From Ixodes scapularis (Eukaryota; Arthropoda; Arachnida; Ixodida; Ixodidae), in contig NW_024609857.1 in the NCBI RefSeq assembly GCF_016920785.2, forward strand, positions 10,311,618 through 10,375,617: DNA of 64,000 nucleotides, written 5' to 3'. Below are positions 34,866 to 46,499 of this stretch, one piece after another; position 1 is the first letter of the stretch, and each line of letters begins with the position of its first letter. The notes under the pieces are model-generated. The model saw only the letters and a list, made by a program, of their open reading frames with translations. It did no database searches and had not been told where the DNA came from. Position numbers and translations under genes: made by a program.

Positions 34866-34929
<64 letters not shown>
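34866..34929. repeat. Compound (AT)n(GT)n microsatellite
   Basis: About 15 AT units followed directly by about 16 GT units. Confidence 0.95.
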
Positions 34930-34930
<1 letters not shown>

Positions 34931-35919
34931 TTTTAAACCTGGCTATACTCAAGGTATTTAGATGGCCTGTGGTAAATTGAGAGATATATGTTGTCAAACT
35001 GAAATTTAGCAATAAAAACGCATTGTGTTTTAATAGCAGAAGTTTTGAAAAGATACAAGTTAATCGAAAATCTCGCGAGACAGCACAAATTATATTAAAT
35101 TCACTGAAACATATTTGAGTATTGGTAGCCCTTCATATTCCTTTTTCGTGATTCTCAGTACCATTTTATGCGCGGATGGCAATCTGAGCTTCTTTTCGTT
35201 GGTTGTTATTCAACACATCACAACCAATTAAGTTTAATTCAGCAAAAAATATTTTATTACTTTCATGATTATTTGCAATATGCTATTTGTGCTCATTGGT
35301 TCAACCAATAGGCCTCCTGCGTTGCCCATGGGGCGTTGCGGAAAGGGACTCGTTAGGACTTGTTTTGCGTAGAAAGAACTCGAGCGTCTCAAACTGCCAA
35401 ACATGTAGAAGCGTGCCTGCTCTGGTGCGGAACGGGAGATCACGAGGAAAATACAAAGAAACAACAAAAATACGAGCGCCGTCGAAGCACCACAGTTCGC
35501 TTGGCGTTTGTCGAGTTTGGTGGACATTAGAAGAGCAAATATCCGCCACAGTCTCTCGAGTAATGAACTAAAATTCGTTAATAATATCTTCAATTAGTGA
35601 AAATAAACATATGGTTTGAATGAGAAAATTGCTGAGCATCATCGGAAGCCACAAAATTAGTCACTTTTAGAACGGCTTGCAGTACGTGGGAAACGCGGGG
35701 GCGCACAAAAGTTCCCGCTCGTGCAGCAGGCACAAACGCTGATGATATTTAATCATCCGCGTTTCCCCATCGCTCTTCTTTGAAAATGCTGCTTCGAATA
35801 AAACATATTACCCGGTATATATCATGTATCCCGACACACAATTAGGAGATCGAGACTGCTGAGTTGGTGTGTATCAGAATGAACGGGCATTTTTCCGGAC
35901 AAGAAACACGTTGTAAAAA

Positions 35920-36766
35920 CATTTCATAAACGACCTTCCACTTTCTATTTCTTCTAGTATACGACTCTTTGCAGACGACTGTGTACTTTACCGCAGCATT
36001 GTTAATCAAAATGACCATCATATCTTTCAAAGCGACCTTAACGCAGTAAAAACATTGTGTAATGATTGGCTTATGTCGCTAAATAAATCAAAATTTAAAT
36101 TAATTAGCTTTACTCGTAAACACTCAACATCCGTTTTTACGTAGTCGTCAGAAAATTATCTGATTGAAGTAGTAGATTCATAAGAATACCTCAGTCTGAC
36201 AATAAGAAAAACCCTTACCTGGTATGATCACATAAAAGTTATCACAGCTGAAGCCTCCTGAACTCTTAGATACATTACACGTAACCTCAAATCCGTTCTA
36301 TTTCATCTAAGGAAATTTACATGTGAAACTTACGTAAGGTCTAAACTGGAATATGCGGCGTCGGTCTGAAACCCTCATCAAATCTACCATATTAGTAACC
36401 CCGAAGCAGTTAAGAACCGGGCTACAAGATTCATCCTATTTGACTTCAACCGCACCACAACCTCTCCGTCCTAAAAATCCAGCTAAATCTTCCATTATTG
36501 CAAATTCTTCGCAAAATTGCTCGCCTTTCAGTTTTTCTCAAAATCTACTACTATCGTCTTACGATCCGCAACGCACTACGACATCCTCCCCTCGGGTCAT
36601 CTGCCCGCCTCAGCAATTCCCGAACAATCGCCCGTTTATCAGGTAGCACCTAACACATTTAACCACTCCTTTCCCCAGACGATTGTTGGCTGGAACGACC
36701 TGCCCCAGTCCATTGTTTCTCTAGAAAGGTTCGATGACTTTCGCTCAGCCCTAACAGCTTATTTTC
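35920..36766 (+). pseudogene. LINE reverse transcriptase C-terminal half (CR1/Jockey-type), 5' part
   Basis: The frame reads INDLPLSISSSIRLFADDCV, containing the catalytic FADD box of reverse transcriptase (Asp codons at 35974-35979). It then reads WLMSLNKSKFKLISFTR, SKLEYAASV, AVKNRATRFIL and finally TIVGWNDLPQSIV with LTAYFL. These are the ordered C-terminal landmarks of CR1/Jockey-type LINE ORF2. Several stops and frame changes interrupt it, including a TGA in place of Trp after KLEYAASV. The 5' end of the ORF is absent. The sequence is cut at TTAA (36767) by two DNA elements and resumes at 38484. Confidence 0.85.
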
Positions 36767-37334
36767 TTAAAGGGACCATGAAGGCAGTTTCGAAGTTTTA
36801 TTCGACGATTAAAATGGACGTCAGGCACGTCTCAGATACTGTTGACCAAGTTCTAGCCCGAACAGAAGTTTGGGTGCCGCACCAATCGAGCAAACAGGCG
36901 CGGTAATAATAGCGCCGGGAACGATGCCTGAGGCCCCACCGAGGCGGCGGGAGAAAAGTGAACTAAAGTGCGCCGAAGCGTGACGACAACGGGCTCCTCG
37001 TCTGGCGATTGGTTCAAACGATTGACGCGTTCTTGGTTTCGATTTCGGTGGTGAGATGTGATGAAAAGAGTTTATTTGAACGTTGGATAATATCTTGAAG
37101 TTGTAGTTGGGAATTAATAGGTTTCTTACCGTGTATAAAAGCATAATCTGAAGCGATCCCTCCGTTTGTCACTGGTTGAACGCATCCCGCACTGCTACCT
37201 CGGGCGCGTAACAAGCATCGAGCAACTATGGACAAAAAAAGAAAAAGAGGTACGAGCGCCGGGGGCGGCGGACTTTTGGTTTTGGTTTCGTGCGTCGTCT
37301 AGTGTTCGCTTTGCGAACTGGTGTCTCACCAATC

Positions 37335-37443
37335 ATGCCGCGTTTATATGCAGTAGTAGGTTGCGCGAAAGGTCGGCTAAAGACGTGCGGTCGATCGGGC
37401 GACGTTAGTTTTCATAAACTGCCGACCGATGCAGCAATGCACA
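37335..37443 (+). pseudogene. Truncated THAP-type zinc-finger fragment
   Basis: The fragment begins MPRLYAVVGCAKGR and runs through GDVSFHKLPTDAAM. Spacing and the FHKLP block match the N-terminus of THAP domains, which bind DNA through a C2CH zinc site. The expected first Cys of the MPxxCxxxxC pattern is Tyr here, while the second (residue 10) is present. The homology stops at an 18-bp-arm palindrome (37423-37461). The C-terminal Cys and His are therefore missing. Beyond it the minus strand encodes ELPFSDLTPTEREMLLRTQN and ends in the same TDAAM peptide, so this is an inversion or inverted duplication junction. Non-functional as a zinc finger. Confidence 0.7.
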
Positions 37444-37461
37444 GCATTGCTGCATCGGTCG
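37423..37461. repeat. Perfect 18-bp-arm palindrome at the inversion junction
   Basis: CGACCGATGCAGCAATGC pairs with GCATTGCTGCATCGGTCG around ACA. Both strands encode TDAAM across it. Confidence 0.95.
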
Positions 37462-37857
37462 CCAATCCAGAGTTCTGCGTCCTTAGCAGCATCTCCCGTT
37501 CAGTCGGCGTGAGGTCGCTGAACGGGAGCTCAAACTCGTTTGCGAGCGCGGCGTTGTCGTCCATTTCTTCCAGGTCTTCTTCACAGACCGCCCTGCACTA
37601 GAGCGAACCACGGGAACCACACTGAGTGTGCACTAAATTCTACCGATGACGACAGTGCTCCCTGACGTCACTTCTCTTTCCAGAGGCGAAAAAGGGAAGA
37701 AATCTGAATGTTTGTTTCTGTTTCGCAAATTTATTTGCAGGTACAGAAGTAAGAGTCACAACGTTCTAGAAAAATTGTTTGGCATGCCAGGACCCCAATG
37801 CTTCCTCAAATACCTTATTTTTAAACAAAAATTAAATTGCCTTCGTGGTCCCTTTAA

Positions 37858-38483
37858 AGGACCGGTGCAACGCTATTCAGTTGGAATGTTTTTCACTATA
37901 CACGAGCTTACTGGCACTAGTGGGAGTCAAGGATACTCGCACGCAACTCCGCTGGCCAGGAAACTCCTTTGTTGCGGTGTAATTTCAAGGACAAAAGCGA
38001 TCATTTCATTCAATCTCTCCTTTGCAAAATTTGATGACGTAACGTGGGGATCGCAGTACACCCATATGACGATATTTGAATGCTGTTCATAGATTGGACC
38101 CCAGCATTGCGTGGGCACTCGATTTGGGCTCGTGATAATTACTAGCTCGAGAAGCATTCGGGTAGTGGCCCGTGTCCAATCGCTGCAACGACGACAATAG
38201 CCGAGCCATAACAATGTCTGGAACTCAGCGCGTGTCCTGTGCTTTGCCAACCCCAGCGCGTGGCTATGATCAACTTTGGCGGCTTAAAATCGGCTCCATA
38301 TCGCCTGGCCGCTTGTTCTGGCTGCGAGTTGAGGGGGTCAACGCTGCACGTTTTTCTTTAATTTTTTTTATGACTTCTATTGCGTGGGGTGAAAAACGAA
38401 CGCCTGTTTCATTGGTCATTAATGTCAGGGATCCGTTCTAAGCGGTATTTGCGCAAAGCAAAAAAATTGTTGCCTCGCTCCTT
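37858..38483 (-). mobile_element. 626-bp TTAA-flanked element, copy 1
   Basis: Flanked by TTAA at 37854-37857 (shared with the element to its left) and 38484-38487. Ends: AGGACCGGTGCAACGC and GTTGCCTCGCTCCT, inverted repeats of about 15 bp. The body matches 55894-56521 in reverse orientation across its full length, for example ACGACAATAGCCGAGCC against GGCTCGGCTGTTGTCGT. Non-coding. Confidence 0.92.
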
Positions 38484-38704
38484 TAAGATCGTAAGGTGAA
38501 ATCTCACTTATGCGTACACTGTTTCTTAATGTTTTTCTAGTTACTATTTTTGTCTGAGTGTCTTTACATAGAATTTTACTGTGGGTATTTTACTCAGCTC
38601 AGCAGTGCAGTATTGATTGTACAGCCACACCATGCATCCCCCCCCTCCCTTATCGAATGCCCTTCTGAGGGCCTTTAAGGCAAAATTGAATGAATGAATG
38701 TTCT
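38484..38704 (+). pseudogene. LINE 3' end, continuation of the fragment at 35920-36766
   Basis: Joined across the two insertions at a single TTAA, the LINE frame from 36766 runs on for a few codons (TAYFL then KIVR) to a stop, and a 3' untranslated region follows. It contains CTTATCGAATGCCCTTCTGA and GGGCCTTTAAGGC and ends in TGAATGAATGAATG, a short-repeat tail typical of CR1-like LINEs. This confirms the elements between 36771 and 38483 as insertions. Confidence 0.85.
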
Positions 38705-38838
38705 CGAACCTAGCGGAGCTTCCGGTTAGCAGGTTTTGCACCTTACGTTGCCGTACAACATGTGGGACCTAACTATTTTGGTCTCATATGTCATGTGACT
38801 GTGTTTGCGTTTCCATAGAACGATTGTGTTTTCGTAGA

Positions 38839-39100
38839 ACAGCAGGGACTTGTAGCAAACCATTACCGGAGCCTTTGAAGCATTATCTTAAGCGCGCGCC
38901 CGAATGATATCGTGACCGCCGGGCGCGCGCTTACACGTTTCAAAGGCTTTGGTAATGCGGTACGCGGAACACGGTAACGGTTTGCAGAAAGTCCCTGTCA
39001 CTGGTGTTGGGAGCACGCGCATCGCCTTTGAAGCATGCCTTGAAGCGGGCGCCCAAAACGGTAACGAACCTTCCAAAGCGATTTCCTGAAACTCCCTACT
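38839..39100. repeat. Fold-back of the AGGGACTT repeat plus an extra reversed half
   Basis: CAGGGACTTGTAGCAAACC...GCCTTTGAAGC...GCGCGCGCCCG (38843-38902) pairs with GGGCGCGCGC...TTTCAAAGGCTTTGG...GGTTTGCAGAAAGTCCCTG (38919-38998). The left arm lacks about 20 bp. A further reversed half, with GCCTTTGAAGCATGCC and ACTCCCTACTAATG, follows at 39010-39100. The CAGGG ends suggest a hAT-type MITE, but no 8-bp duplication was found. Confidence 0.7.
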
Positions 39101-40994
39101 AATGGCTTGCAATACGATACAGCTTTTGTAACACCTTCATAACCTCCACGCGCATAGGATATAAATACACTTTTTATCACATCAAATGTATTATGAGTTG
39201 GTTTTGCATGAGAAAAATAATCACGAACGAGAGTCATAGACGAGCGACACGCTGGGAGCGTTCCGTAATGTAGAAAAGTATTAAAAATATAAAATATAAA
39301 TAAATAGAACTTAAGCGAGACGCCCCGGTGGGGCTCCAACCTTGGTTGGTGAATCAGGGCGTTTCGATTCCGACAAAACGCGCCGGCGAGAGCAGTGCCA
39401 AGTCATACCGTGCGGTGGTTTGTGCGGGACACATTGTGTGGTTCATAGTCTTTGAAAGCACGATTAAGGTTGTGTGTTTTCTTCCCAATTTTTCTACAAA
39501 AGAAAAATTACCATTCGAACCCAAGCCACTGGATTTCGCTGCCGGGACGTAGCGAAGTCAGTCAATAAAGCTACATAAGGATGGAACCTTAAGAGAGCAA
39601 CGTCCCTGTTTTTTTTGTTTTTTTTTTTTATTATTATTATTTTGTGCAAATCGTAAGCACTCATACAACTAAAGAACTGTCTGGACTGGTTCGCCCGTCA
39701 AAACTATCTGCTTCCATTCGTGTTTGATAGAAAAGGCACAAATCTCAGACCCGGAACACAGAGCACATACGCGCGCGAGTCACGGCTAACATGACCTGCC
39801 TCTGGAATGGAAGAAATGAGGTGTTCATATTTTCAGTTAAGTTTCTTGACCCATTGCCAAAGGGCTCAGAATCCGTCAGTGACAATAAAACGGGAAAGCG
39901 CATAGGTGCCTGTCGGAATTCCAACATGTCACACACTATATAACATTGTGCTCCAGGAGAAAAAAAAAGCTTGCCATAGATATAATCGATTTGTGGAAAA
40001 TCCACACTGTTTGGTTTCTAAGATGAGCACATTTGAGCGAAGGATAGCCAAATGAAGCAGTTTCAGAAACGTCTCTTGGTGGCACTGCGACTTCGATTTG
40101 CCCACTATGCGTACTTACACATGGTCTGTAGCGTCCGCTATAGCGTCTTTCGTTTTGAGAATATTCAATCATCCGTCTCAGAAGTGAGCCATGAAACGCG
40201 TAAGTGAAGGGAAAGGGGCGGGAACGCTGCTTTGAGAAGACACGAGGACATTTTAACCCATTAAGCGCACATTTATTTATCGAACTGATTGCTCAGATCA
40301 AGTGAATTTGGATGAGCATCTGGATCTGGATGAGCATCGTACCGGCGTGCGGTCGTGTATCACTAGTGCGTGATGCACGTTAAAGTCCCCAGGCTAGCGG
40401 TTGTACTGCACTGGCTAAATTGTTCATCTATAGCTGGGAGACTCGTCGCTCATGGAGGCAGACCAAGTTCTAGGCTGTATAAACATGCACACAACCCAGT
40501 TATTATATTTCAGGACCACGAACTCTATGCTCTGGTAATCTTTATGCATAAAATACTGTCTTTTCTAGGTGTTTTTGTTTTACATTTTATTTTTGAAATT
40601 TTGAATGTTTCGGATAAATCCGAATTGTCGAAAGCTTTACCGAAGAGTTTTTACGCAGTCTATCGTATTTAACCGAAAACAAAAACGGAACCCTATGGCT
40701 ATTCACCATCTTAAAAACATCTGCAGTGAAGACAAATGCATGGGCCCGAGCTAGCGGCTTTGGAAAGTGTCTCCTTTGCACGAGATCTCGTACAAACAAA
40801 ATCAATCTGCTGAGCCATTGCATTTACTGCAGACACTTGTGAGTTGGAGTATAATGTGTTTGCGCATCGTAACACCTGGAGCGAAAGCTTGCGCAGCAGA
40901 ACCCAGGGATCCCTGCGTGGTTCAATCTTCACCCCTGCGTGTTTCCGTGCGGGCGTGCATCACTACTGCGCAGACTTGTGCGGCACTCATTGCG
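39101..40994. other. No gene recognised
   Basis: Mixed and AT-rich sequence with a poly-T/(ATT)n block at 39607-39643. ORFs at 39745-40005, 40370-40672 and elsewhere show no motif. Confidence 0.45.
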
Positions 40995-41460
40995 AGTAGT
41001 CAAATTACTTGTAATATATTACTTTCTGAAGTAATTTTGTAATATTTTAATACATTTATTAGGAAGTAATCACAAGAGTAATCGTATCACTTTTAGAAGT
41101 ACTAAAATTACTTCTAGCCGTTGCTATTTTTTCCCACCTTTCCTAATGGCTCCCTTTGCTTGTACAAGTTCTATCAAGAAATCCTTGAACCAAGTCTCGG
41201 ACAGGGTGTTGGTTTATCAAAATGTGTGGATTAAGAAGGTAAAACTAGTTTATAGTTCGGTGAATCTAATCAAATAATGTACAGTACTAAAAACTCGTTT
41301 TCGAACCGGCAGAAAAATCTGTCGTTTTGAAAGTCTTAAGTTGCCGCAAAAGGAACGTTTTTTTTTTTTTAAGTAGGGACAATTACTTTTCTTCTCAAGT
41401 AGTCAAATAATCTAATTAAATACCTTTTAACGAAGAGTAATTACAATATATTTCTTTCGT
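40995..41460 (-). repeat. TAATTACTTTT dispersed repeat, copy 2 (reversed)
   Basis: Reverse-complement relative of 32555-33005. CAGAAAAATCTGTCGTTTTGA and AACCAAGTCTCGG correspond to blocks in copy 1, and both flanks carry AATTACTTCT/AGTAATTAC. Confidence 0.7.
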
Positions 41461-43941
41461 CCAAGTAAAGTCTGCATAGAACTGCAATGGCTAAATTTCT
41501 CGCCTACAGCGTAAACGAGTGTCGCTGTGCTTAAAAGGCAAACCCACCTTACGCTGTCCATCACGAACGTCGAATTTTTTTTAACTCCAAAGAGTCCCTT
41601 CTCCTGTCCACGAACTTTCTTAAAATAATCGCTGTCTAAAGACAAGAACTTGCTCTCGTAACCTTTCATGACACTGCCCAAAGTGGTTCCCGCGGTGTTT
41701 TTCTGGTGCACCGATGGCATCGGAAATCTGCAGGGACCAGTAACTACTCTGTTCCAGTAGCACACTCTAATCATAAAGACTCAATCGAAAATTACTCTGG
41801 AAAAAAAAAACTTACATAAAACATTAAAAAAAACATATGGAACTTTATGCATACCGCTCCTGCACCGATTTCACTGTTGGCCCGGATCACCATTTCTTTT
41901 CGTTTCCAACGCTGAAACTTACAGAGGGCCTAAGGAAGAGACGTGCACTCAAATGCGCATGAATCGAAATAAAGAATCAACTTTCTCTCACTCCTATTTC
42001 TCACCCGATCGAAGAGGAAGAAAAATTGCGATAAGGAAACACTCGAAACCTTTTTTTCCGTGTCTCCTTCTAAAAACAAGAGGACAGGCGTCTCCGTCCC
42101 CTAATGGTTTTAGAAGTCTCGGTTCAACTGCTGACTTCAGTGCGAAATAAAATGAAATATATACTAATAGCTGCAAAAAGAAAAGATATACGCGATGGAC
42201 TAAAAAAAGAAAAGAACGCTTAACTGCGGAGTGTCTCTCAAGACTCAATTACGCGAATAGCCCGGTGTTTCGTAGTGTTGGTTTCGATCACTCTTGCGCT
42301 TTATTCTTTCGTTTCGTCGGTTATATCATAGCCTCCTATGAAGGAGGCTATGGTTATATACGTCTTCCCAAACCGGCGTTGCCGCTGTCCCAATTCTTTC
42401 CGACAATTTCGGACGTTTCAGAGGCCGTCCTTTTCTTTATTGAGCTTCCCCCTTCCTCCTCCCCCTTCTCCTTTCGCTCTCTCTCTCTTTCTCTATCTGT
42501 CCGCTCCACAAACCGAACAATTTTTCAAAGTACCAACGAAAACGTTTGAGAAGTGTATATTTAGTTTTTTATTTTCATTTTCTTTTTAACGAAATAACGA
42601 ATGTAGGTTGTTTTTAACGCGCGAACTTGTTCGCGCTTGGGTTATAAACCTTCATTCGGGGCACTTTCGAATGAGAAATTGGGAATCCACGTACAAGTAA
42701 AACACATAAGTGTAAGCAAGGCTCTATAAATAGCGGTTCGAGAAACCAAGAGTGCGGTGTGTACATATAACGACGGACATTTTTCCGGAGATAAATAAGG
42801 CATGAAATAAACTAACAGGGACTGTCTTCATGGATCTCAATTTATGCTGCCATTACGCCTCTTCTTTTTTTCTTTATTTTTTTAATAATGGTTGCTTAAT
42901 TTTTGTTTTACACCTTTCTCCTTTTAGTACTTTTGTCCGTTAAATATGTATATATCTATAAATAAATCGATTGCTACGAAAATAATGGACATCAACATAA
43001 GAAATAATGGGATAGTGCTGGAGTCAAGATTTTCAGATACGACGATTCATAGATGGCGTTATAGACCGACCCTAGGCGCGAGAGTTATATGCTTCGTATG
43101 TTTTAACTTTAGTTTTCTTCGGTCTCCGATACAAAAAACAGTTTGCTGACGCGAATTTCTTTTTTTCTTTTTTTCGTCGGCGTTATTTTTAGGGACTCAT
43201 TATGGCTGTATTTAGACGTCTCTGTTGGATCAGTTCTTTGCCGTAATGTGCTCGTCCCGTCCAAGGTGCGGTTTATAAGGAGGCAGACTGTAGACGCTCC
43301 AGTGGGAGCCTCTTTCGGCTTTGGTATTAAGTCATCGTTGGTCCAGGAACAGATCGTTAAAGAGAGGGAAAAAAAAACGAGCCGAGGAAACGTAAACAGC
43401 GGCCGAGATTATACGGCAATTTGAACCAAACCGGCTTCCAGCCTTCACGAAACCGGTGTTCTATGGTTTATATATGGGAGGCGTTCGCGTTCTCGACGTG
43501 TATACGCTCTTGAAAGGCGCAATTTTGCGCAGTAGAGATAACGAAGTTGTTGAACTCTCCTTTCGGCGGTCGACCGTTTTAATCATGCCAGCGCCGAGAC
43601 TCCTCTATGGAATTGGGGTTATATTTAAAGGGGTCGTGAAAAGAAAATGTATCGACCTCATCCTCATTTTCTTATGTTCATTGTAGTCCAAAGATGTTGT
43701 TTGCTAAGCTTTGGTGCCAAATATTGCGTCTGGATTTTACAGACCGCGTTTAAAATTCCCGTGTTTTGGGTTGGGGATTCTGAAACGACCGTACGACACG
43801 GTGCGGGAACCAGAGGCAACCAAACGTTATCATAGCTTATATATCAATTCGATCAGATATTCAACTTTATTTCATGTTCAAACAACAAATTGTAAATGAT
43901 AAAAACACATAATCATTTATTGACGCTCTAATATTATTTAC
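41461..43941. other. No gene; two short hairpins
   Basis: ATAGCCTCC/GGAGGCTAT (42328-42351) and GCGCGAAC/GTTCGCGC (42621-42638) form small hairpins. ORFs at 42265-42589, 43143-43424 and 43711-43899 have no recognised family. Confidence 0.45.
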
Positions 43942-44154
43942 ATGATGCTGCATCACGTGATTGCGATTGAGTTTCGGTTTCAAATGCATCCGGGTATTCT
44001 GCCGCTTGATCACCATAGCAACGGTGGCTCTGTCGGCTGCTCACTCTTATCGTTTCGCAAAGCAGTGAAAAACCTTGACCCCGTTGTTCGCGGGAGGTTT
44101 AGGTTGTGGTTCGTGTTTATCGTCGTTCGCGTGTGCTGCGCGTTAGCGCCCGCC

Positions 44155-44392
44155 ATGCCAACCGTGTGCGTCGTGAGACCCTGCTGCGAGACGTACAGTA
44201 GCGCAGACGACATACGGTTTTATAACCTGCCGCGCGAGCCACATCGTAGGATCCTGTGGCTTTCAGCCATTGGCCGCAATGGTCCGAACAACATCGGCGC
44301 ACGCCTGGGTCACCGTCTGTTCCGTCCACTTTCTTCCGGAGGACCACGAGATGAATATTCAAGCGCGGCAAGGCCTCGGCTTGGATTTTTAA
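44155..44392 (+). pseudogene. THAP-domain pseudogene (one frameshift)
   Basis: The first part reads MPTVCVVRPCCETYSSADD and DIRFYNLPREPHRRILWLS, with Cys at residues 5 and 10. In the next frame it resumes as TVCSVHFLPEDHEMN, giving the closing Cys and His (44318 and 44327). Together these are the four ligands of a THAP C2CH zinc finger, with the usual FYNLP and Trp landmarks between them. The frame change lies between about 44275 and 44315, and a stop follows at LGLDF. THAP domains occur in P, Kolobok and other transposases and in host transcription factors. No catalytic domain follows here. Confidence 0.8.
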
Positions 44393-44581
44393 CAATGTCG
44401 CACACGCTGCTCAACAAAAAAAAAGCAACGAAAGTTTTTTTTTTTTTTTTTCTGATTATTGGAACGCATTCCCGTTACAAGTTCCATACGTGAAAAAGTC
44501 ACTCGTTTCCGTTACAGTTAAAAAAAAAAGAAACTTATCGTTAGATATACGTTACGTTTGTATTTCGCTGATTACCATATT

Positions 44582-45105
44582 TAGCTAGATCACTCCACTA
44601 GAGGGCTGGATGGCGCATTGAGCAAACAGGTATGAAGCCACCGGAAGTAAGTGGCTTCTCCCGGAAGTGAGCGCTTGACAGACATTCGCACTCTTACGAT
44701 CGGTGGTCCAAACAGTGTCCAGGACGCTTGATTTGCTTTTGTTGTATCAAGAGAGCCTGTTTGTTGCGCAATAACAGCTCATGCAGACTCATAAAGTCTT
44801 CCTGGAAGCCATTTGAGGTGCGAGAATTTCGAGATTCTAGTTGATTAAGTGTACATGCTCCATGTTCAAATGCCTCGATCATTCTCAAGCATGAATATTA
44901 AAATGGACTATTAAAACCAACGTAAAAATGCACGAAAGCGTGAACCGGAGCATTAACGAAATGCACTATAAAACACAGCAAGCACTCGACATCGTGGACA
45001 CGCATCGAACTTCCGGTGGCTTCACACGCGCCCGACTCGGAGCACGGCTAAGCGCCATCCAGCCCCCTATAGTAGAGATGAGTGAGCTAGATCGAGCAAA
45101 GTTTT
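44582..45105. mobile_element. About 0.5-kb element with 70-85-bp inverted repeats
   Basis: The left arm (TAGCTAGATCACTCC...GGGCTGGATGGCGC...GAAGCCACCGGAAGT, ending about 44649) pairs with 45020-45105 (ACTTCCGGTGGCTTC...GCGCCATCCAGCCCCC...GAGTGAGCTAGATC). Gaps of 10-15 bp separate the blocks. A minus-strand ORF inside (44694-44888) reads QEDFMSLHELLLRNKQALL, protein-like but unassigned. The THAP pseudogene lies just outside the left arm. Target duplication not identified. Confidence 0.7.
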
Positions 45106-46495
45106 GTTCTTTTTTTCTTTTTATCTGTCGCATCAAATGGCAACATACGAATCTGAATGCCGTGATAGAAGGGCACCAGGAGAAGAAAACAAGTGAAAAC
45201 AGGGTTTGATTTGTTGATATATTCACCTTTAAACATCGCAACTTTTAACCATATTCATGCTTGTGGTGAGCGATTCAGAAAAGCCAAATGTACTAATACC
45301 CCAGATTGCACGACAACCTCACACGTTTAAATCTAACAAAGTTCCTTGTTCGAACTTAGCAGCAGTTGCTTCTCGACATTGTTATCCACAAGACGAGTAA
45401 GTGAAGAAGGAGGGTAGGGCTTCAGGAAGGTGCAGTTTTGAAAAATACAAGTCCTTCTTCGTGAAGGTTGGATTCCTTCAGTTTCAAGATGGGGGACAAG
45501 GGGAGAAGGAATAAAGGTTAATTTTTGTGTATTTAAGTAACCCATGTTTGGGATACAAGGATGCGTTTGATGCCTGTTAACCTGTTCTTTTGTTGTAACT
45601 CTAGGTCTCTTTGTGGAAGTTCAGTGATGGCAGTAGTCGGCCTTAGATTACTCGGTATATGAGGATTTGTCGAAGCAAAAAAAGTAGCCGAGTTTGAAAC
45701 GTCCCTTTTTCTGTGTTTTTAGCTTTGACTAAAAGTTTTGCTTTCTGTAATGCAGCCTCGGGCTCTGAAAAAAGAATCAATGTCCACTAACTCTCCTGTA
45801 CCCGACTATTACCAAGCGGGGACCGCACAAAATAAACCCTCATATAACTAACCAAAACGTTAACGAGATCCTGCGCTCCGTAAAGATATGATGTTTATAC
45901 TTTTAGAATTTCTCTCTTAGAAATAAAATAAAAATTACCCCACTGGACGAAAAAAAAAAAAAAAAACGCTGTTCCTTTTTTTTGCCGCTCCTTGATTGGC
46001 CCCATTAGCTCGTAGCGTCGGCTGCATCTGGGCATAAGTTGGAACAATGCATAATAAATCTATTCGTTATTCACAAAAATACAAGGAACTACTTTTTTTG
46101 TTTCTTTCGTTGCAAACTTTCTTTCGTTTCCCCCGTGTCCGGAGCTATTATTATTCGTACCTTTTCATTACACGTATTACAATACATCAAAAGTTTGCTT
46201 ATGTACAGTAGTAATCTCGGTGTTTCTGCGTGCTCATTAAAAAAGAACCGCAGCCTCTGTATAAACGATACGATTCGCATATCAGAGATAATGTATTATG
46301 CTGCTGCCGAACGAAGTACAGCAATCCTCTTCTCCTGCTCCGATGACTTTAACAAATAACCCGCCTTCAGCGGGCCTCCCCGATAGTCCAACCCGCTTTC
46401 AGTGAAAGCCGTCCAAAATATACTACTCTAAAAGAGAGTCATACCAGAGAACAGTTGCCACGGACTGCACCCAAAAAAAGACGAAACAAAAATAC
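45106..46495. other. No gene assigned; one solo MITE arm
   Basis: A minus-strand ORF (45333-45545) contains ETEGIQPSRRRTCIFQNC and looks protein-like but is unassigned. At 46006-46050 a diverged solo arm (CTCGTAGCGTCGGCTGCATC) matches the right arm of the MITE at 28427. Poly-A at 45951-45965. Confidence 0.45.
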
Positions 46496-46499
46496 TTAA

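Larger units (their letters stand above)
33006..35915. other. No gene; several microsatellites
   Basis: Contents: a long degenerate GT block (34248-34350) running into poly-G, (TTTTG)n at 34523-34551, and (AT)n followed by (GT)n at 34866-34929. Also present is ATTGGTTCAACCAAT, a perfect palindrome near 35295. ORFs around 33600-34170 and 35234-35593 show no family. Confidence 0.5.
36771..37853 (+). mobile_element. 1.08-kb TTAA-flanked element with a THAP-like fragment
   Basis: Starts AGGGACCATGAAGGCAGTTT after TTAA (36767-36770) and ends AAATTGCCTTCGTGGTCCCT before TTAA (37854-37857), with about 20-bp imperfect inverted repeats. It is inserted in a LINE. Inside, the plus strand encodes the start of a THAP-type zinc finger (37335-37443), and the minus strand encodes another short protein-like piece (37564-37441). 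The two are joined at a perfect palindrome. TTAA targets together with a THAP domain are characteristic of Kolobok elements; the assignment is inferred. Confidence 0.85.

Noticed and set aside
39320..39380. tRNA gene or tRNA-derived SINE
   Set aside because: TTTCGATTCCG resembles a B box, but no A box at proper spacing and no cloverleaf can be drawn.
40370..40400. Fragment of a tRNA-derived SINE (TGCACGTTAAAG)
   Set aside because: The match to the commonly seen tick SINE segment is only about a dozen bases and does not continue.
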